64,000 bases of DNA, taken from NCBI RefSeq assembly GCF_021352225.1, contig NZ_JAAUVI010000001.1, forward strand, positions 248,001 through 312,000, in the 5' to 3' direction. The position numbers and the translations under genes are program-made. The notes beneath the pieces were generated by a model. It did not search any database and was not told where the DNA came from. It saw nothing but the letters and a program-made list of their open reading frames with translations. Source of the DNA: Methylobacterium sp. C25. GTDB taxonomy: Bacteria; Pseudomonadota; Alphaproteobacteria; Rhizobiales; Beijerinckiaceae. This document shows, one piece after another, positions 49,279 through 58,655 of this stretch (its first letter is position 1; every line of letters starts with the position of its first letter).

Positions 49279-50670
49279 CTATTCGCGCTCGATGCGGATC
49301 AACTGTGGCGCTTCCGCCAGCAGACCATCCGCAGCGATGGCGTCAAGGGCCGCACGGATGTTCCCCTCTGTTGCCGCGTAAGTGATCAACACCAACGGCA
49401 CCGGTTGGCGCGCCAAGCCACGGGGATCGCTCGATGCAGCCCGGGCATCGGCCGGCTCTGCTTTCGCGGAACGGCGTTGGACGATGCTCTCGATCGAGAT
49501 CTCGCGCTCGGCCATGCGGGTGGCCACACCCGCTGCGACGCCTGTCCGGTCGTGAACAGTGAGCCGGATGTAGTAGCCGCCCTCATGGCGTTGCATCTCG
49601 ACACGGCGCGGCGCGGCGAGCTGCGTCACCGGCTGGCCGAAGGTCGGGCGCACCAGGCCGGCTGCCACGTCGGCGATGTCGGCGACGACCGCGGAGGCCG
49701 TGGCATCACCGCCTGCGCCGGGTCCGATGAGCGTCAACTCCTTCACGGCATCGGCGTCGATGGTGACGGCGTTGGTCACGCCCATGACCTGGGCGATGGC
49801 AGAGCCTTTCGGCACCATGGTCGGGTGCACGCGCTGCTCGATACCTGCCTCGGTCGCCTGGGCGACGCCGAGCAGCTTGATCCGGTAGCCGAGTTCGTCC
49901 GCCATCGTCAGGTCGAGGGGCTGGATCGCGGAGATGCCCTCCACCGAGACTCCCTCTACGTCGATCTCGACGCCAAAGACGAGGCTGGTGAGGATGGCGA
50001 GCTTGTGGGCGGTGTCGAAGCCCTCGACGTCAAAGGTCGGGTCGGCCTCGGCATAGCCCAACGCCTGCGCGTCCTTGAGGCAGGCTTCGAAGGTCAGCCC
50101 CTCCGCCTCCATTCGACTGAGGATGTAGTTGCAGGTGCCGTTCATGATTCCGTAGACGCGGCTGACCTCGTTGCCGGCCAGGCCTTCGCGGATCGCCTTG
50201 ATGACCGGAATGCCGCCCGCCACGGATGCCTCGTAGGCAAGCGAGACGCCACGCTCCTCCGCTTGCCTGGCGAGCGCGTTGCCGTGATGGGCAAGGAGTG
50301 CCTTATTGGCGGTGACGACGTGCTTGCCGGCTGCGAGCGCTGCCTCGACGATATCCTTGGCCGCACCTTCCGAGCCGCCGACGAGCTCGACCACGCAATC
50401 GACGTTCTCCGAGCGCGCCAGGGCGACAGGATCGTCGAACCAGGTGATGCCGGTGAGGTCGATGCCGCGGTCGCGCTTCGGGTCGCGGGCCGAAACTGCC
50501 GTGACCGTGATCGTGCAGCCGGTCGCCGCCGACAGCGCCTCGGCCCGGCGCGCGATCATCCGCATGACGGAGGCGCCGACGGTGCCGAGCCCGGCAATGC
50601 CGAGGCGCAGCGTCCGCGGTCCGTCGCTCGAACCCGAGCGCGGCGAAAGGATGCGGGTCAGCAGGCTCAT
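49279..50670 (-). CDS. hom: Homoserine dehydrogenase
   Basis: Enzyme of 463 aa that reduces aspartate semialdehyde to homoserine for threonine and methionine synthesis. It opens with a Rossmann motif LGIAGLGTVGASV; further motifs are VVTANKALLA and IMNGTCNYILSRM, the family signature region. The C-terminus holds an ACT domain (IRLTVHDRTGVAAGVATRMA), typical of threonine feedback control. ATG 50670 is preferred; ATG 50679 would add three residues. Confidence 0.96.
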   Translation of the reverse strand: MSLLTRILSPRSGSSDGPRTLRLGIAGLGTVGASVMRMIARRAEALSAATGCTITVTAVSARDPKRDRGIDLTGITWFDDPVALARSENVDCVVELVGGSEGAAKDIVEAALAAGKHVVTANKALLAHHGNALARQAEERGVSLAYEASVAGGIPVIKAIREGLAGNEVSRVYGIMNGTCNYILSRMEAEGLTFEACLKDAQALGYAEADPTFDVEGFDTAHKLAILTSLVFGVEIDVEGVSVEGISAIQPLDLTMADELGYRIKLLGVAQATEAGIEQRVHPTMVPKGSAIAQVMGVTNAVTIDADAVKELTLIGPGAGGDATASAVVADIADVAAGLVRPTFGQPVTQLAAPRRVEMQRHEGGYYIRLTVHDRTGVAAGVATRMAEREISIESIVQRRSAKAEPADARAASSDPRGLARQPVPLVLITYAATEGNIRAALDAIAADGLLAEAPQLIRIERE

Positions 50671-50779
50671 CGTCGTCATTCCACGTCACGCGGCCATCGC
50701 ACGGCCGAAGGGTCACGCGCTGTAACGCGACCGGGACTGAGATGGGAAGATGCCGCGACGCGGAAGCCGCCTCGGCCGC

Positions 50780-51265
50780 TCAGCAGCCGCCGCTTGCCTT
50801 CAGGCTCCTTGCGAGCCGGGAGACGATCGGATCGTAGACCGCCTTGGCACTCGCGTCGTACTCGATCCGCATGAAGGCCGCCTGATCCTTGCAGCCCGCG
50901 ATCGCCCGCACGTAGAGAATCCTGTCTCCCTTGGACCCAGACCAGGAGGCAGCGCGCGCCGTCACCGCGCGATAGCCGATCGACCAGCCCTTCTCGGCGT
51001 CACCGGCGATGCGCGACTCGGCCTCACGCCGAAACGTCGAATCGAGCAGGTTGGAGCCCCAGACCGAGAGCGCCGCGTGCCCTTCTGCCGACGCGGAGAC
51101 ACCGCCATCGCTGTTGTCGGCCTCCCGGATCGGCGGAAAGCCCGGGGGCAGATCGACGACGTAGCCGAAGCGCGCATTGCCGTAGGCCGTCCAGGATGTC
51201 GCGATGGCGGCAGAGGAGACAGCCAGGGCGAGGAGCGCGGCGGCAGCACGGGCGATCATGGGCAT
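50780..51265 (-). CDS. Exported protein of unknown function
   Basis: Protein of 161 aa with a signal peptide (ARAAAALLALAVSSAAIA). The mature part contains WTAYGNARFGYVVDLPPGF and ends with a Cys (SGGC) and an internal Cys (AIAGCKD), so a disulfide is likely. The layout resembles small periplasmic proteins with a beta-rich fold. A GAGG site precedes ATG 51265. It is divergent from another small exported protein at 51375. Confidence 0.75.
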   Translation of the reverse strand: MPMIARAAAALLALAVSSAAIATSWTAYGNARFGYVVDLPPGFPPIREADNSDGGVSASAEGHAALSVWGSNLLDSTFRREAESRIAGDAEKGWSIGYRAVTARAASWSGSKGDRILYVRAIAGCKDQAAFMRIEYDASAKAVYDPIVSRLARSLKASGGC

Positions 51266-51374
51266 TCGTCCTCGTCGAGCTCCGCCGAGCGGCATCCACG
51301 TGCTTTGCCGAGAGACTTACCAGCGCGCGGCAGATAGGTGATACGGGATTCCGAATGGCTGGAGGCGTTGTCGA

Positions 51375-51710
51375 ATGAGGTCATTGCTGCTGAAGGCGAT
51401 GCTCGCCCTGGCCCTGCAATCCTCTGCCGCCCTCGCAGCACCGCCGCTCTGCGCTACGGACGCTGGCAAGCAGGCCCTCAAGTTGCTGCGCTTCCACAGC
51501 GATGGCGACGATCGGGCCACGATCGATGCCGCCAGCATCAAGCAGATCGGCACGGTCGCCTCCCTCGTGGGCAGCCGCCGCTTCGACGTGATCGAGGTGG
51601 AGGGCAGCATCTACAAGGGCGAGTACCGCATGCGCCTGATCTATGCGCGGATGCCCAGAAGCTGCGTCCTGATGGGACAGGAGATCTTCGAGCGCAGCGA
51701 TCCCTACTGA
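51375..51710 (+). CDS. Small exported protein of unknown function
   Basis: Protein of 111 aa with a signal peptide (LLLKAMLALALQSSAALA) and two cysteines in the mature part (LCATDAG and RSCVLMGQE). It contains VASLVGSRRFDVIEVEGSIY, a stretch that suggests a beta-rich fold. No family is recognised. It is convergent with the MFS exporter gene. Confidence 0.7.
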   Translation: MRSLLLKAMLALALQSSAALAAPPLCATDAGKQALKLLRFHSDGDDRATIDAASIKQIGTVASLVGSRRFDVIEVEGSIYKGEYRMRLIYARMPRSCVLMGQEIFERSDPY

Positions 51711-51750
51711 CGATTGGCTTCGATTCCGGCAGCCGCAGACAGCCTCAAGC

Positions 51751-53127
51751 TTACCGAACGGCGAGGCGCGTGAAGCTCGCAATGCTCGCGGCGCCCGCGA
51801 AAAGGCCGCCGAGCCCCATCGCAAGGGCCGGCCCATGCGCCTCCGAGATGGCGAAACAGGCCGCGACGAGCGCGGCGCCCAGGGTCTGACCGAGCAGTCT
51901 CGAGGTCGCGACGATGCCGCTCGCCCCGCCGGATCGCTCGGGCGGAGCGCTGGTCATCAGGGCGCGCAGGTTCGGTGCCTGGAAGAAGCCGAATCCCGCC
52001 CCGCAGATCATCATCCGCCAAGCGATGTCCACGACGCTCGGAGCCTCCGGCAAGGTGGCGAGGAGCCCCATCCCGACGGCCAGTACGGCGAGGCCGATGC
52101 CACCGAGCAGGCCCGGCGCGTGGCGGTCCGAGAGTCGCCCCGCTACGGGCGCCATCAGCGCGACGACGACGGGCCAGGGCGTCATCAGGAAGCCGGTCTC
52201 GACTTGCGAGCGCCCCAGCTGATGCTGGAACAGGAAAGGCAAGGAGACGAAGGCGAGGCCTTGGGCCGCGAAAGAGCAGACGGCGGTCACGGCCGAGAGC
52301 GTGAACAGCGGCCGCTTCAGCAGGTCGACCGCCAGCATCGGTGCGGGATGGTTGGCCTGTCGCCGCAGCAGCATCGTGCCGAAGAGGAGCGTCCCGCCGA
52401 GCTCGAGTGCGATCCGCCAGGGAGGCTGCTCGTGCGCTGCCTCGCCGAGCCCCAGGATGAGTAGGGAGAAGGTGATCACGTTGAGGATCGCGCCGATCCC
52501 GTCGAAGCGATGCGCCGCGCGGCCGGTATCCGGCAAGGCGTTCAGGGCGAGCGCCAGCGCGGCGAGCCCGATCGGCACGTTTACGGCGAACAGCCACGGC
52601 CAGGACGACGCAAGGAGAATGAGGGACGCAACCGTGGGCCCGGCCACAAAGCAGACGCTTCCCGTCAGCGCGTTGAGCCCGACCCCGCGCCCGAGATTAT
52701 TGAGGGGATAGACGAAGCGGACCAGGGCGATGTTGACCGCCATGATCGCGCTCGCGCCGAGGCCCTGGAGCACGCGGGCGGCAACGAGGGTCGGCAGCGA
52801 CCAGGCCAGGGCGCAGACGAGGGAGGAGGCGGTGAACAGCGCGATCCCGGCCACGAAGACCCGCTGCTGCCCGATGATCTCGCCAAGCGCTGCCATCGGC
52901 AGCAACGTCGCCATCACCGCGAGCTGATAGGCATTGACGATCCAGACCGAAGTCCCTGGATCGACCCCCAGATCGGCGGCGATGGTGGGCAACGCCGTGT
53001 TGGCGATGGCGGTGTCGAGAACGGCGAGCCCGATCCCGGTAAGGATGGCCGCCATGGCCCGCCTGCGCTGAGCCAGCGGCACGCCGTCTCGGGCAAGCGC
53101 CTGTGGTGTCGGACCTGGAGAGGACAT
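51751..53127 (-). CDS. MFS drug-efflux type transporter (DHA2/EmrB-like)
   Basis: Inner-membrane permease of 458 aa with 12 to 14 predicted helices. The opening helix contains LDTAIANTALPTIAADLG, the DHA2 signature, followed by WIVNAYQLAVMATLLPMAAL. Further landmarks are VAARVLQGLGASAIMAVN and AGRLSDRHAPG. It is probably a proton-driven exporter; the substrate is unknown. No regulator is adjacent on the same strand. Confidence 0.9.
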   Translation of the reverse strand: MSSPGPTPQALARDGVPLAQRRRAMAAILTGIGLAVLDTAIANTALPTIAADLGVDPGTSVWIVNAYQLAVMATLLPMAALGEIIGQQRVFVAGIALFTASSLVCALAWSLPTLVAARVLQGLGASAIMAVNIALVRFVYPLNNLGRGVGLNALTGSVCFVAGPTVASLILLASSWPWLFAVNVPIGLAALALALNALPDTGRAAHRFDGIGAILNVITFSLLILGLGEAAHEQPPWRIALELGGTLLFGTMLLRRQANHPAPMLAVDLLKRPLFTLSAVTAVCSFAAQGLAFVSLPFLFQHQLGRSQVETGFLMTPWPVVVALMAPVAGRLSDRHAPGLLGGIGLAVLAVGMGLLATLPEAPSVVDIAWRMMICGAGFGFFQAPNLRALMTSAPPERSGGASGIVATSRLLGQTLGAALVAACFAISEAHGPALAMGLGGLFAGAASIASFTRLAVR

Positions 53128-53464
53128 CGATCGGCTTAGCTCACGGCATCGCGTTGCGGCGTGGGTTCGACGGCCCAGCCATTGTCCGGTGCGGGATCGA
53201 GGATGCGTCGCCAGTGAAGTAGCGCGCCGCGATCGGCTTCGCCTCCACCGAGCTTTGCATGGCAGGATCGTTTTCGCCGCGAAACGTCGTCATTTGCGAT
53301 GACCGAAGGGAAGGAGCCGTCACAGCAGCGCATCCACAACAGAATGCGGCCTGCCCGCGATGCCCTGAAGCATCAGTGCCGCGGCAGCCAAGCAAGCTTA
53401 AAGGGCCGTTAACTGCACCGGGATAGCCTTAGCGAAAGATTTCTCGCTCCGCGTCCGGTCCCGC
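53128..53464. other. Intergenic region between the MFS gene and ftsK
   Basis: A 337-base spacer between divergent genes. No convincing protein is encoded. It holds a full CtrA-type box close to ftsK (listed separately). The rest shows no repeat or hairpin of note. Confidence 0.5.
53398..53413. promoter_or_regulatory. CtrA box upstream of ftsK
   Basis: TTAA at 53398-53401 and TTAAC at 53409-53413, separated by seven bases (AGGGCCG), exactly matching the CtrA consensus. It lies 52 bases before the ftsK ATG, a position consistent with control of that promoter. Confidence 0.72.
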
Positions 53465-56104
53465 ATGCGCTCGCTCCGCCGTTCCGCATCGCCGTACGAC
53501 ACATTCGTCGACAGCTTCCGCCCGTTCATGGCGAAGCGACTGACGGAGTTCGGCGGCCTCGTCCTGTTCGCCGGAGCCATGGCCATGATCGTGGCCCTGG
53601 CGACGTGGTCGATCGACGACCCAAGTCTGAACCACGCCACCGAACGGGCTGCGCACAACGTGCTCGGCCGCGCGGGCGCCGCCGTCTCGGATCTCGCCAT
53701 GCAGCTTCTCGGGCTCGGCTCGCTGGCCTTCGCGCTGCCGCCGGTGCTCTGGGGCGCCCGGCTGATGCGCGAGCACAATCTGCCTCGCGGCGGCCTGCGC
53801 CTCGCCCTCTGGGTGATCGGCTTCCTTGCCTCCAGCGCCGTCGCGAGCGCTCTGCCGCCGACGGCGAGTTGGCCGCTGCCGACCGGCCTCGGTGGCGTCG
53901 CCGGGGATGCGCTGCTCTCGGTCGCCAGGCTCGTGGTCGGCGCCATTGCAGGGCCGGCCGCCGCCTTGGTCGGCGTGCTCTATGCCGCCGTCGCCATCCT
54001 TTCCCTCACCGGCGCCTGCCGCGCCGGCATCCATGACGAGGATGAGGAATACGACGAGCCGGTCTACGCGAACGATCGCCAGAGCCGCCACGATGCCGAC
54101 GAGCCGAGCCTCGGCATCCTGTCGCTCGGCGCTCTGGCCCAAGCCATGATGAATGGTCGCCGGGCGCTGCGCACGCGCCTGGCCAATTTCCAAGCGGGTC
54201 GTCAGGCCGACGAGTTCGCCTATGCCGGCTCTTCGCCCGGTGCCATCGCGGCCCGCCGCGCCTTCGAAGACGATCCGCCTTGGGCCGAGCAGGCACAGGA
54301 GCGCATGCAAGGCTCGGGTGCGCGGCGCGAGCCGACTTTTGACGAGCGCGGCGAGAACCGGGACGAGCGTTTCGATCCCGCGGCCGAGGCGCCTGCGCCC
54401 CAGCCCGTCTCGCGCCGCATGCCCGCCGCGGCGATCTCGCAGGACGACGAGGACGACGCCTTCGAGGAGACGGCCCAGGCTCCGCGCGGCCGCGTCTCCG
54501 CTCCGCTGCCGCCGGCGGCGCCGGCCGGTCCGCGACCGATGCCGCGCGGCGAGCCGAGCGAATACCGTCACCCGGCCCTCGAACTCCTCGCCCTGCCGCG
54601 GCCCGCCGCTCCCGGGACCGAACTCTCAGCCGACGCGCTGGAGCAGAACGCCACGTTGCTCGAAGCCACGCTCTCCGATTTCGGCGTGCGCGGCGACATC
54701 CTGGCCGTTCGCCCCGGCCCGGTCGTGACGCTCTACGAACTGGAGCCGGCGCCCGGCACCAAGTCGAGCCGCGTGATCTCACTCGCCGACGATATCGCCC
54801 GATCGATGTCGGCGATCTCGGCCCGCGTCGCCGTCGTGCCCGGGCGCAACGCCATCGGTATCGAGCTGCCGAACACCAAGCGCGAGACGGTCTTCCTGCG
54901 CGAGCTGTTGGCCTCGCAGGATTTCGCGGAAACGAAGCAGAGCCTCGCTCTGTGCCTCGGCAAGAACATTGGCGGCGAGCCGATCATCGCCGATCTCGCC
55001 CGCATGCCGCACCTGCTCGTCGCCGGCACCACCGGCTCGGGCAAGTCCGTCGCCATCAACACCATGATCCTCTCGCTGCTCTACCGACTGAAGCCGGAGG
55101 AGTGCCGCCTGATCATGGTCGATCCCAAGATGCTGGAGCTGTCGATCTATGACGGCATCCCGCACCTGCTCTCGCCCGTCGTCACGGACCCGAAGAAGGC
55201 GGTCATCGCCCTGAAATGGGCCGTGCGTGAGATGGAGGAGCGCTACAAGAAGATGTCCAAGGTCGGTGTGCGCAACATCGACGGCTTCAACGCCCGGCTC
55301 GCCGAAGCCCGCGAGCGCGGCGAGACCATGACCCGCACCGTCCAGACGGGCTTCGACCGGCACACGGGCGAGGCGGTCTACGAGGACGAGGTCATGGACC
55401 TCAACCCGCTGCCCTACATCGTGATCGTGGTCGACGAGATGGCCGACCTGATGATGGTGGCCGGCAAGGACATCGAGGGCGCGATCCAGCGTCTCGCCCA
55501 GATGGCCCGCGCTGCCGGCATCCACCTGATCATGGCGACGCAGCGTCCCTCGGTCGATGTCATCACCGGCACGATCAAGGCGAACTTCCCGACCCGGATC
55601 AGCTTCCAGGTCACCTCGAAGATCGACAGCCGCACGATCCTCGGCGAGATGGGCGCCGAGCAGCTTCTCGGCCAGGGCGACATGCTGTTCATGGCCGGTG
55701 GTGGCCGCACCACCCGCGTGCACGGACCGTTCTGCTCGGATTCGGAAGTCGAGAGCGTCGTCGCCCATCTCAAGCGCCAGGGCCGACCCGCCTATCTCGA
55801 CGCTGTCACGGCCGACGAGGGCGACATCCCCTCCTCCGGAGGCGCCGGAGGCTCCTCCGAGGACGGTCCGGTCTTCGACGCTAGTCAGTTCGGATCCGAA
55901 GGCGGCGATCTCTACGACCAAGCTGTGGCCGTCGTCCTGCGGGACAAGAAGGCCTCGACGTCCTACATCCAGCGCCGCCTGCAGATCGGCTACAACCGCG
56001 CGGCCTCGCTCATGGAGCGCATGGAGACCGAAGGCCTCGTCGGGCCGGCCAACCATGCCGGCAAGCGCGAGATCCTGGTGGAGACCGAAGAGCAGGGTTT
56101 CTGA
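53465..56104 (+). CDS. ftsK: DNA translocase FtsK
   Basis: Septal DNA pump of 879 aa that moves chromosome ends and recruits XerCD at division. The N-terminal part has about four membrane helices ([16 protein letters not shown] and others), followed by a Pro/Ala/Glu-rich linker. The motor has Walker A GTTGSGKS near residue 525 and Walker [13 protein letters not shown]. The C-terminal gamma domain, a winged helix reading KOPS sites, is [20 protein letters not shown] and onward. A CtrA box precedes the gene. Confidence 0.96.
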   Translation: MRSLRRSASPYDTFVDSFRPFMAKRLTEFGGLVLFAGAMAMIVALATWSIDDPSLNHATERAAHNVLGRAGAAVSDLAMQLLGLGSLAFALPPVLWGARLMREHNLPRGGLRLALWVIGFLASSAVASALPPTASWPLPTGLGGVAGDALLSVARLVVGAIAGPAAALVGVLYAAVAILSLTGACRAGIHDEDEEYDEPVYANDRQSRHDADEPSLGILSLGALAQAMMNGRRALRTRLANFQAGRQADEFAYAGSSPGAIAARRAFEDDPPWAEQAQERMQGSGARREPTFDERGENRDERFDPAAEAPAPQPVSRRMPAAAISQDDEDDAFEETAQAPRGRVSAPLPPAAPAGPRPMPRGEPSEYRHPALELLALPRPAAPGTELSADALEQNATLLEATLSDFGVRGDILAVRPGPVVTLYELEPAPGTKSSRVISLADDIARSMSAISARVAVVPGRNAIGIELPNTKRETVFLRELLASQDFAETKQSLALCLGKNIGGEPIIADLARMPHLLVAGTTGSGKSVAINTMILSLLYRLKPEECRLIMVDPKMLELSIYDGIPHLLSPVVTDPKKAVIALKWAVREMEERYKKMSKVGVRNIDGFNARLAEARERGETMTRTVQTGFDRHTGEAVYEDEVMDLNPLPYIVIVVDEMADLMMVAGKDIEGAIQRLAQMARAAGIHLIMATQRPSVDVITGTIKANFPTRISFQVTSKIDSRTILGEMGAEQLLGQGDMLFMAGGGRTTRVHGPFCSDSEVESVVAHLKRQGRPAYLDAVTADEGDIPSSGGAGGSSEDGPVFDASQFGSEGGDLYDQAVAVVLRDKKASTSYIQRRLQIGYNRAASLMERMETEGLVGPANHAGKREILVETEEQGF

Positions 56105-56125
56105 CGAGGATCGCAGCCCGGCCCG

Positions 56126-56482
56126 CTATTCACCGAGATAGCGGCCGGCCTTGATGAAGGGCTCGGGCACGCAGGGCTTCAGCTTCGCCAGGGCCACCCG
56201 TGCCTGCGCCTCCGTCCGGTAGGCGCCCACCACCACGACGTCGAAGCCCTCGGCAAACTTCTCGAACTTCACGCTGAAGTCGTTGAAGGGCTCGAGACCG
56301 CAACGCTTCACCGCCTCGCTCGCCTGCTTGATCGCGGCGTATTGCGGATTCGTGTTGTCCGGGTCCTTGAACGACCCCGCAACGAGCCAGAACCCGTCGT
56401 TGAGGACCGAGGCGGCTTGCGCACACGCCAGCATGCCCGCCAGCGCCGTGGCCGACATCAGCGCCCTTCCTCCCATCGCCAT
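56126..56482 (-). CDS. Exported SPOR-like domain protein
   Basis: Protein of 118 aa with a signal peptide (MSATALAGMLACAQA). The mature part begins FWLVAGSFKDPDNTNPQYAA and ends VVVVGAYRTEAQARVALAKL, the beta-alpha-beta pattern of a SPOR domain, which binds glycan strands stripped of peptides at division sites. Its place beside ftsK fits a link to division. The ATG at 56482 follows GAGGGG. Confidence 0.72.
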   Translation of the reverse strand: MAMGGRALMSATALAGMLACAQAASVLNDGFWLVAGSFKDPDNTNPQYAAIKQASEAVKRCGLEPFNDFSVKFEKFAEGFDVVVVGAYRTEAQARVALAKLKPCVPEPFIKAGRYLGE

Positions 56483-56590
56483 GTTCGCCCCTCGACATCA
56501 TGCGCGCATCCGCGACGACCGAAATGCCGTGCGGGCTGACGGCGTTAAGGCGTCTCCAAGCCGCCGTGGCGAATTTCCGAAAGCGGTCGA

Positions 56591-56641
56591 CGTGTGTTTG
56601 CGCACACGAGCATTGCACCGCGGAGTAACTCTCCGCGGTGC
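56591..56641. repeat. Two consecutive hairpins in the ftsK-side spacer
   Basis: First hairpin: CGTGTG (56591-56596) with CACACG (56603-56608). Second hairpin: GCACCGCGGAG (56615-56625) with CTCCGCGGTGC (56631-56641), perfect over 11 bp around TAACT. They lie in the 300-base region 56483-56782 between the SPOR-like gene and an exported-protein gene. No T-run follows, so they may be operators or leader structures. Nothing else is recognised in that region. Confidence 0.5.
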
Positions 56642-56782
56642 CCCGCGAAATCCTCTGCAGCGTAGAGATTCAGTCTTACGCTCATCAGAGCCGCGATCAT
56701 CGGATCATCGATAGGATCTCGATCGCACACCGACAATGAACCTCAAGATTTGCAAGAGATCACCTTGCAGAAAGGCCAAGTC

Positions 56783-57031
56783 ATGACCGCACGTCTTGCT
56801 TCCGTTCTGTCCGCCCTCGTCGTCGGCATCGGCATGGCCGGTGCTCCGAGCTTCGCTCAGGCCGAGACGTTCCAGGCCTGGGGACACGAGTTCACCGTCC
56901 CCGGGACCTCGGAGGCGACCTCGTCCGTGACGGCGCCGACCCGCTACACCAGTATGCCCGCCGACACGGTCCAGGACAGCCGCGCCGGCCGTCATGTCTC
57001 CGGCATGAGCCACGGCACGGTTCGCCGCTGA
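56783..57031 (+). CDS. Small exported protein of unknown function
   Basis: Protein of 82 aa with a signal peptide (ASVLSALVVGIGMAGAP, cleavage near AQA-E). The mature part (ETFQAWGHEFTVPGTSE) is polar with several Thr and Ser. An AAAGG site lies seven bases before ATG 56783. A 13-bp hairpin follows at 57064-57102. No family is recognised. Confidence 0.68.
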   Translation: MTARLASVLSALVVGIGMAGAPSFAQAETFQAWGHEFTVPGTSEATSSVTAPTRYTSMPADTVQDSRAGRHVSGMSHGTVRR

Positions 57032-57063
57032 GCGTCCCCGCTCTCAAGAGAGCCGATGCTCTA

Positions 57064-57102
57064 GAGATGCCGAGGCACGGGTGATCCGCGCCTCGGCATC
57101 TC
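57064..57102. terminator. Terminator-like hairpin between convergent genes
   Basis: Perfect 13-bp arms GAGATGCCGAGGC (57064-57076) and GCCTCGGCATCTC (57090-57102) with a 13-base loop. It lies between the stop of the exported-protein gene (57031) and the stop of the convergent TetR gene (57106). There is no clear T-run, so termination efficiency is uncertain. Confidence 0.65.
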
Positions 57103-57105
57103 GAT

Positions 57106-57750
57106 TCATGGCTGAGCGGCCGCGCCGTGTTCGAGAGCGACGAGAAGCTCGATACGTCCGTCGCGAGCGACGAAGCCCAGGAGAGCCGCTGCCGCTGCCG
57201 CCCGCGCGCGCGGCCCGAGCGAGGCATCGGGGATCTCTCCCGCCGTCCAGAAGGACAGCACGCCTCGAAACGCGATGGCGAGGTGGTCGGGGAGCACGGC
57301 GAGCGCGAGCGGCCGTGTCGCGGAAAGAAGCTCCTCCCCCGGCCCCAAAGCCTCGGCCCAGAGGGAACGGGACTGAGCCGAAACCTCTCCGGGCTCCTCG
57401 TTGGGGCTTCCGATCGCGCCCATCACGACGCGGTTCACGGCAGGTGAGGCCAGCATGACCTGCACCGCGATGTCGACGGCGAGAAGCACGCGCCCGCAGG
57501 CCGCTTCCGGAAGGACTGCTTCGCCGAGCTGCGCGTGCATCGCCGCAATGCGCCGGGACGACAGTGCGAGCATGATCGCGCCTTTGCCGCCGAACTGATT
57601 GAACGGCGTCGCGAAGCTCACCCCTGCGTCGTCGGCCAATTCCCGCATCGAGAAATCGGCACTTCCCTGAGCGAGAAGGCGCTCGGCCGCGTCGAGCACG
57701 CGTTCGCGGGTCGGCTGCCTGGCGGTGGAAGCGGTCTTGTCACGGCTCAT
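57106..57750 (-). CDS. TetR family transcriptional regulator
   Basis: Protein of 214 aa with an N-terminal TetR DNA-binding domain: RERVLDAAERLLAQGSADFS and the recognition helix region DAGVSFATPFNQFGGKGAI. The C-terminal part is a ligand-binding helical domain without a recognisable class. It is divergent from an SDR gene, and the 52-base spacer holds a 16-bp palindrome, so it very likely represses both genes until an effector binds. Confidence 0.9.
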   Translation of the reverse strand: MSRDKTASTARQPTRERVLDAAERLLAQGSADFSMRELADDAGVSFATPFNQFGGKGAIMLALSSRRIAAMHAQLGEAVLPEAACGRVLLAVDIAVQVMLASPAVNRVVMGAIGSPNEEPGEVSAQSRSLWAEALGPGEELLSATRPLALAVLPDHLAIAFRGVLSFWTAGEIPDASLGPRARAAAAAALLGFVARDGRIELLVALEHGAAAQP

Positions 57751-57757
57751 CCCATTT

Positions 57758-57773
57758 TTATATCATGATATAA
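57758..57773. promoter_or_regulatory. 16-bp palindromic operator between TetR and SDR genes
   Basis: TTATATCATGATATAA is a perfect palindrome at the centre of the divergent promoter region (57751-57802). Its AT-rich half-sites also resemble a -10 element. It is the obvious binding site for the TetR protein encoded next to it. Confidence 0.8.
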
Positions 57774-57802
57774 CTATAAACCAACAGCCTCACGGTGATC
57801 TC

Positions 57803-58633
57803 ATGACTCAATCCAAGACCTTCCTGATCACCGGCGTCAGCTCCGGCCTCGGCCGCGCCTTCGCCGCCGGCGCCCTGGCTGCCGGCCATCGGGTCGTCGG
57901 GACCGTCCGGCGCCAGGCCGATGCGGACGCGTTCGCCGCGTCGGAGCGCGCCACCCCGCTTCTCCTCGACGTGACCGACGACGCGGCGGTGGAAGAGGCC
58001 GTCAAGAACGTGGAGCGCGAGATCGGGCCCATCGACGTGCTGGTGAACAATGCGGGCTACGGGCACGAGGGCGTTCTCGAAGAATCGTCGATGGACGATC
58101 TTCGTCGTCAGTTCGCCGCCAACGTCTTCGGCCCCGTCGCCATGATCAAGGCCGTGCTGCCGGGCATGCGCGAACGGAGGCGCGGCCACATCGTCAACGT
58201 CACGTCGATGGGCGGCTCCGTCGCGCTGCCGGGGGTGAGCTTCTATTGCGGCAGCAAGTTCGCGCTCGAGGGCATCTCGGAGGCGCTCGGCAAGGAAGTG
58301 GCGGCCTTCGGCATCCGGGTGACGTCCCTGGCCCCCGGCCAGTTCCGCACTGATTGGGCCGGGCGCTCGATGGACCGCACGCCGCGCAGCATCGGCGACT
58401 ACGACGCGGTCATGGACCCGCTCCGCGCCGCACGGCAGGCGAAGAGCGGCAACCAGCCGGGCGATCCCGACAAGGCCGCTCAGGCCCTGCTCAGGCTGGT
58501 CGAGGCCGAGAACCCGCCGGCACGCCTCTTCCTCGGCGAGGATGCGCTCGGACTCGTCGCGCAGAAGATGGAGCAGGTGCGGGGCGAGATCACGGAATGG
58601 GAGAGCCTGTCGCGCTCGACCGCCTTCTCCTGA
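57803..58633 (+). CDS. Short-chain dehydrogenase/reductase
   Basis: Classical SDR of 276 aa. The nucleotide site is TGVSSGLGRAF, NNAGYGHEGVLEES follows, and the catalytic residues are the Ser of VTSMGGS and YCGSK (Tyr and Lys). The start ATG 57803 sits right before MTQSKTFLITG. The substrate is unknown. Control by the divergent TetR regulator suggests induction by a toxic or metabolic compound. Confidence 0.93.
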   Translation: MTQSKTFLITGVSSGLGRAFAAGALAAGHRVVGTVRRQADADAFAASERATPLLLDVTDDAAVEEAVKNVEREIGPIDVLVNNAGYGHEGVLEESSMDDLRRQFAANVFGPVAMIKAVLPGMRERRRGHIVNVTSMGGSVALPGVSFYCGSKFALEGISEALGKEVAAFGIRVTSLAPGQFRTDWAGRSMDRTPRSIGDYDAVMDPLRAARQAKSGNQPGDPDKAAQALLRLVEAENPPARLFLGEDALGLVAQKMEQVRGEITEWESLSRSTAFS

Positions 58634-58655
58634 TGCTCCCGGCGCCGATCAGGAG
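58627..58655. terminator. Hairpin carrying the stop codons of both convergent genes
   Basis: Arms CTCCTGAT (58627-58634) and ATCAGGAG (58648-58655). The TGA of the SDR gene (58631-58633) lies in the left arm and the TGA of fdh4B (plus-strand TCA 58649-58651) in the right arm. No T-run follows, so it may work as a weak bidirectional terminator or mRNA 3-prime end structure. Confidence 0.5.

Noticed and set aside
48232..50874. Plus-strand frame of 880 codons over glpX and hom
   Set aside because: It is antisense to two well-recognised enzymes and rich in Arg, His and Gly without a fold pattern.
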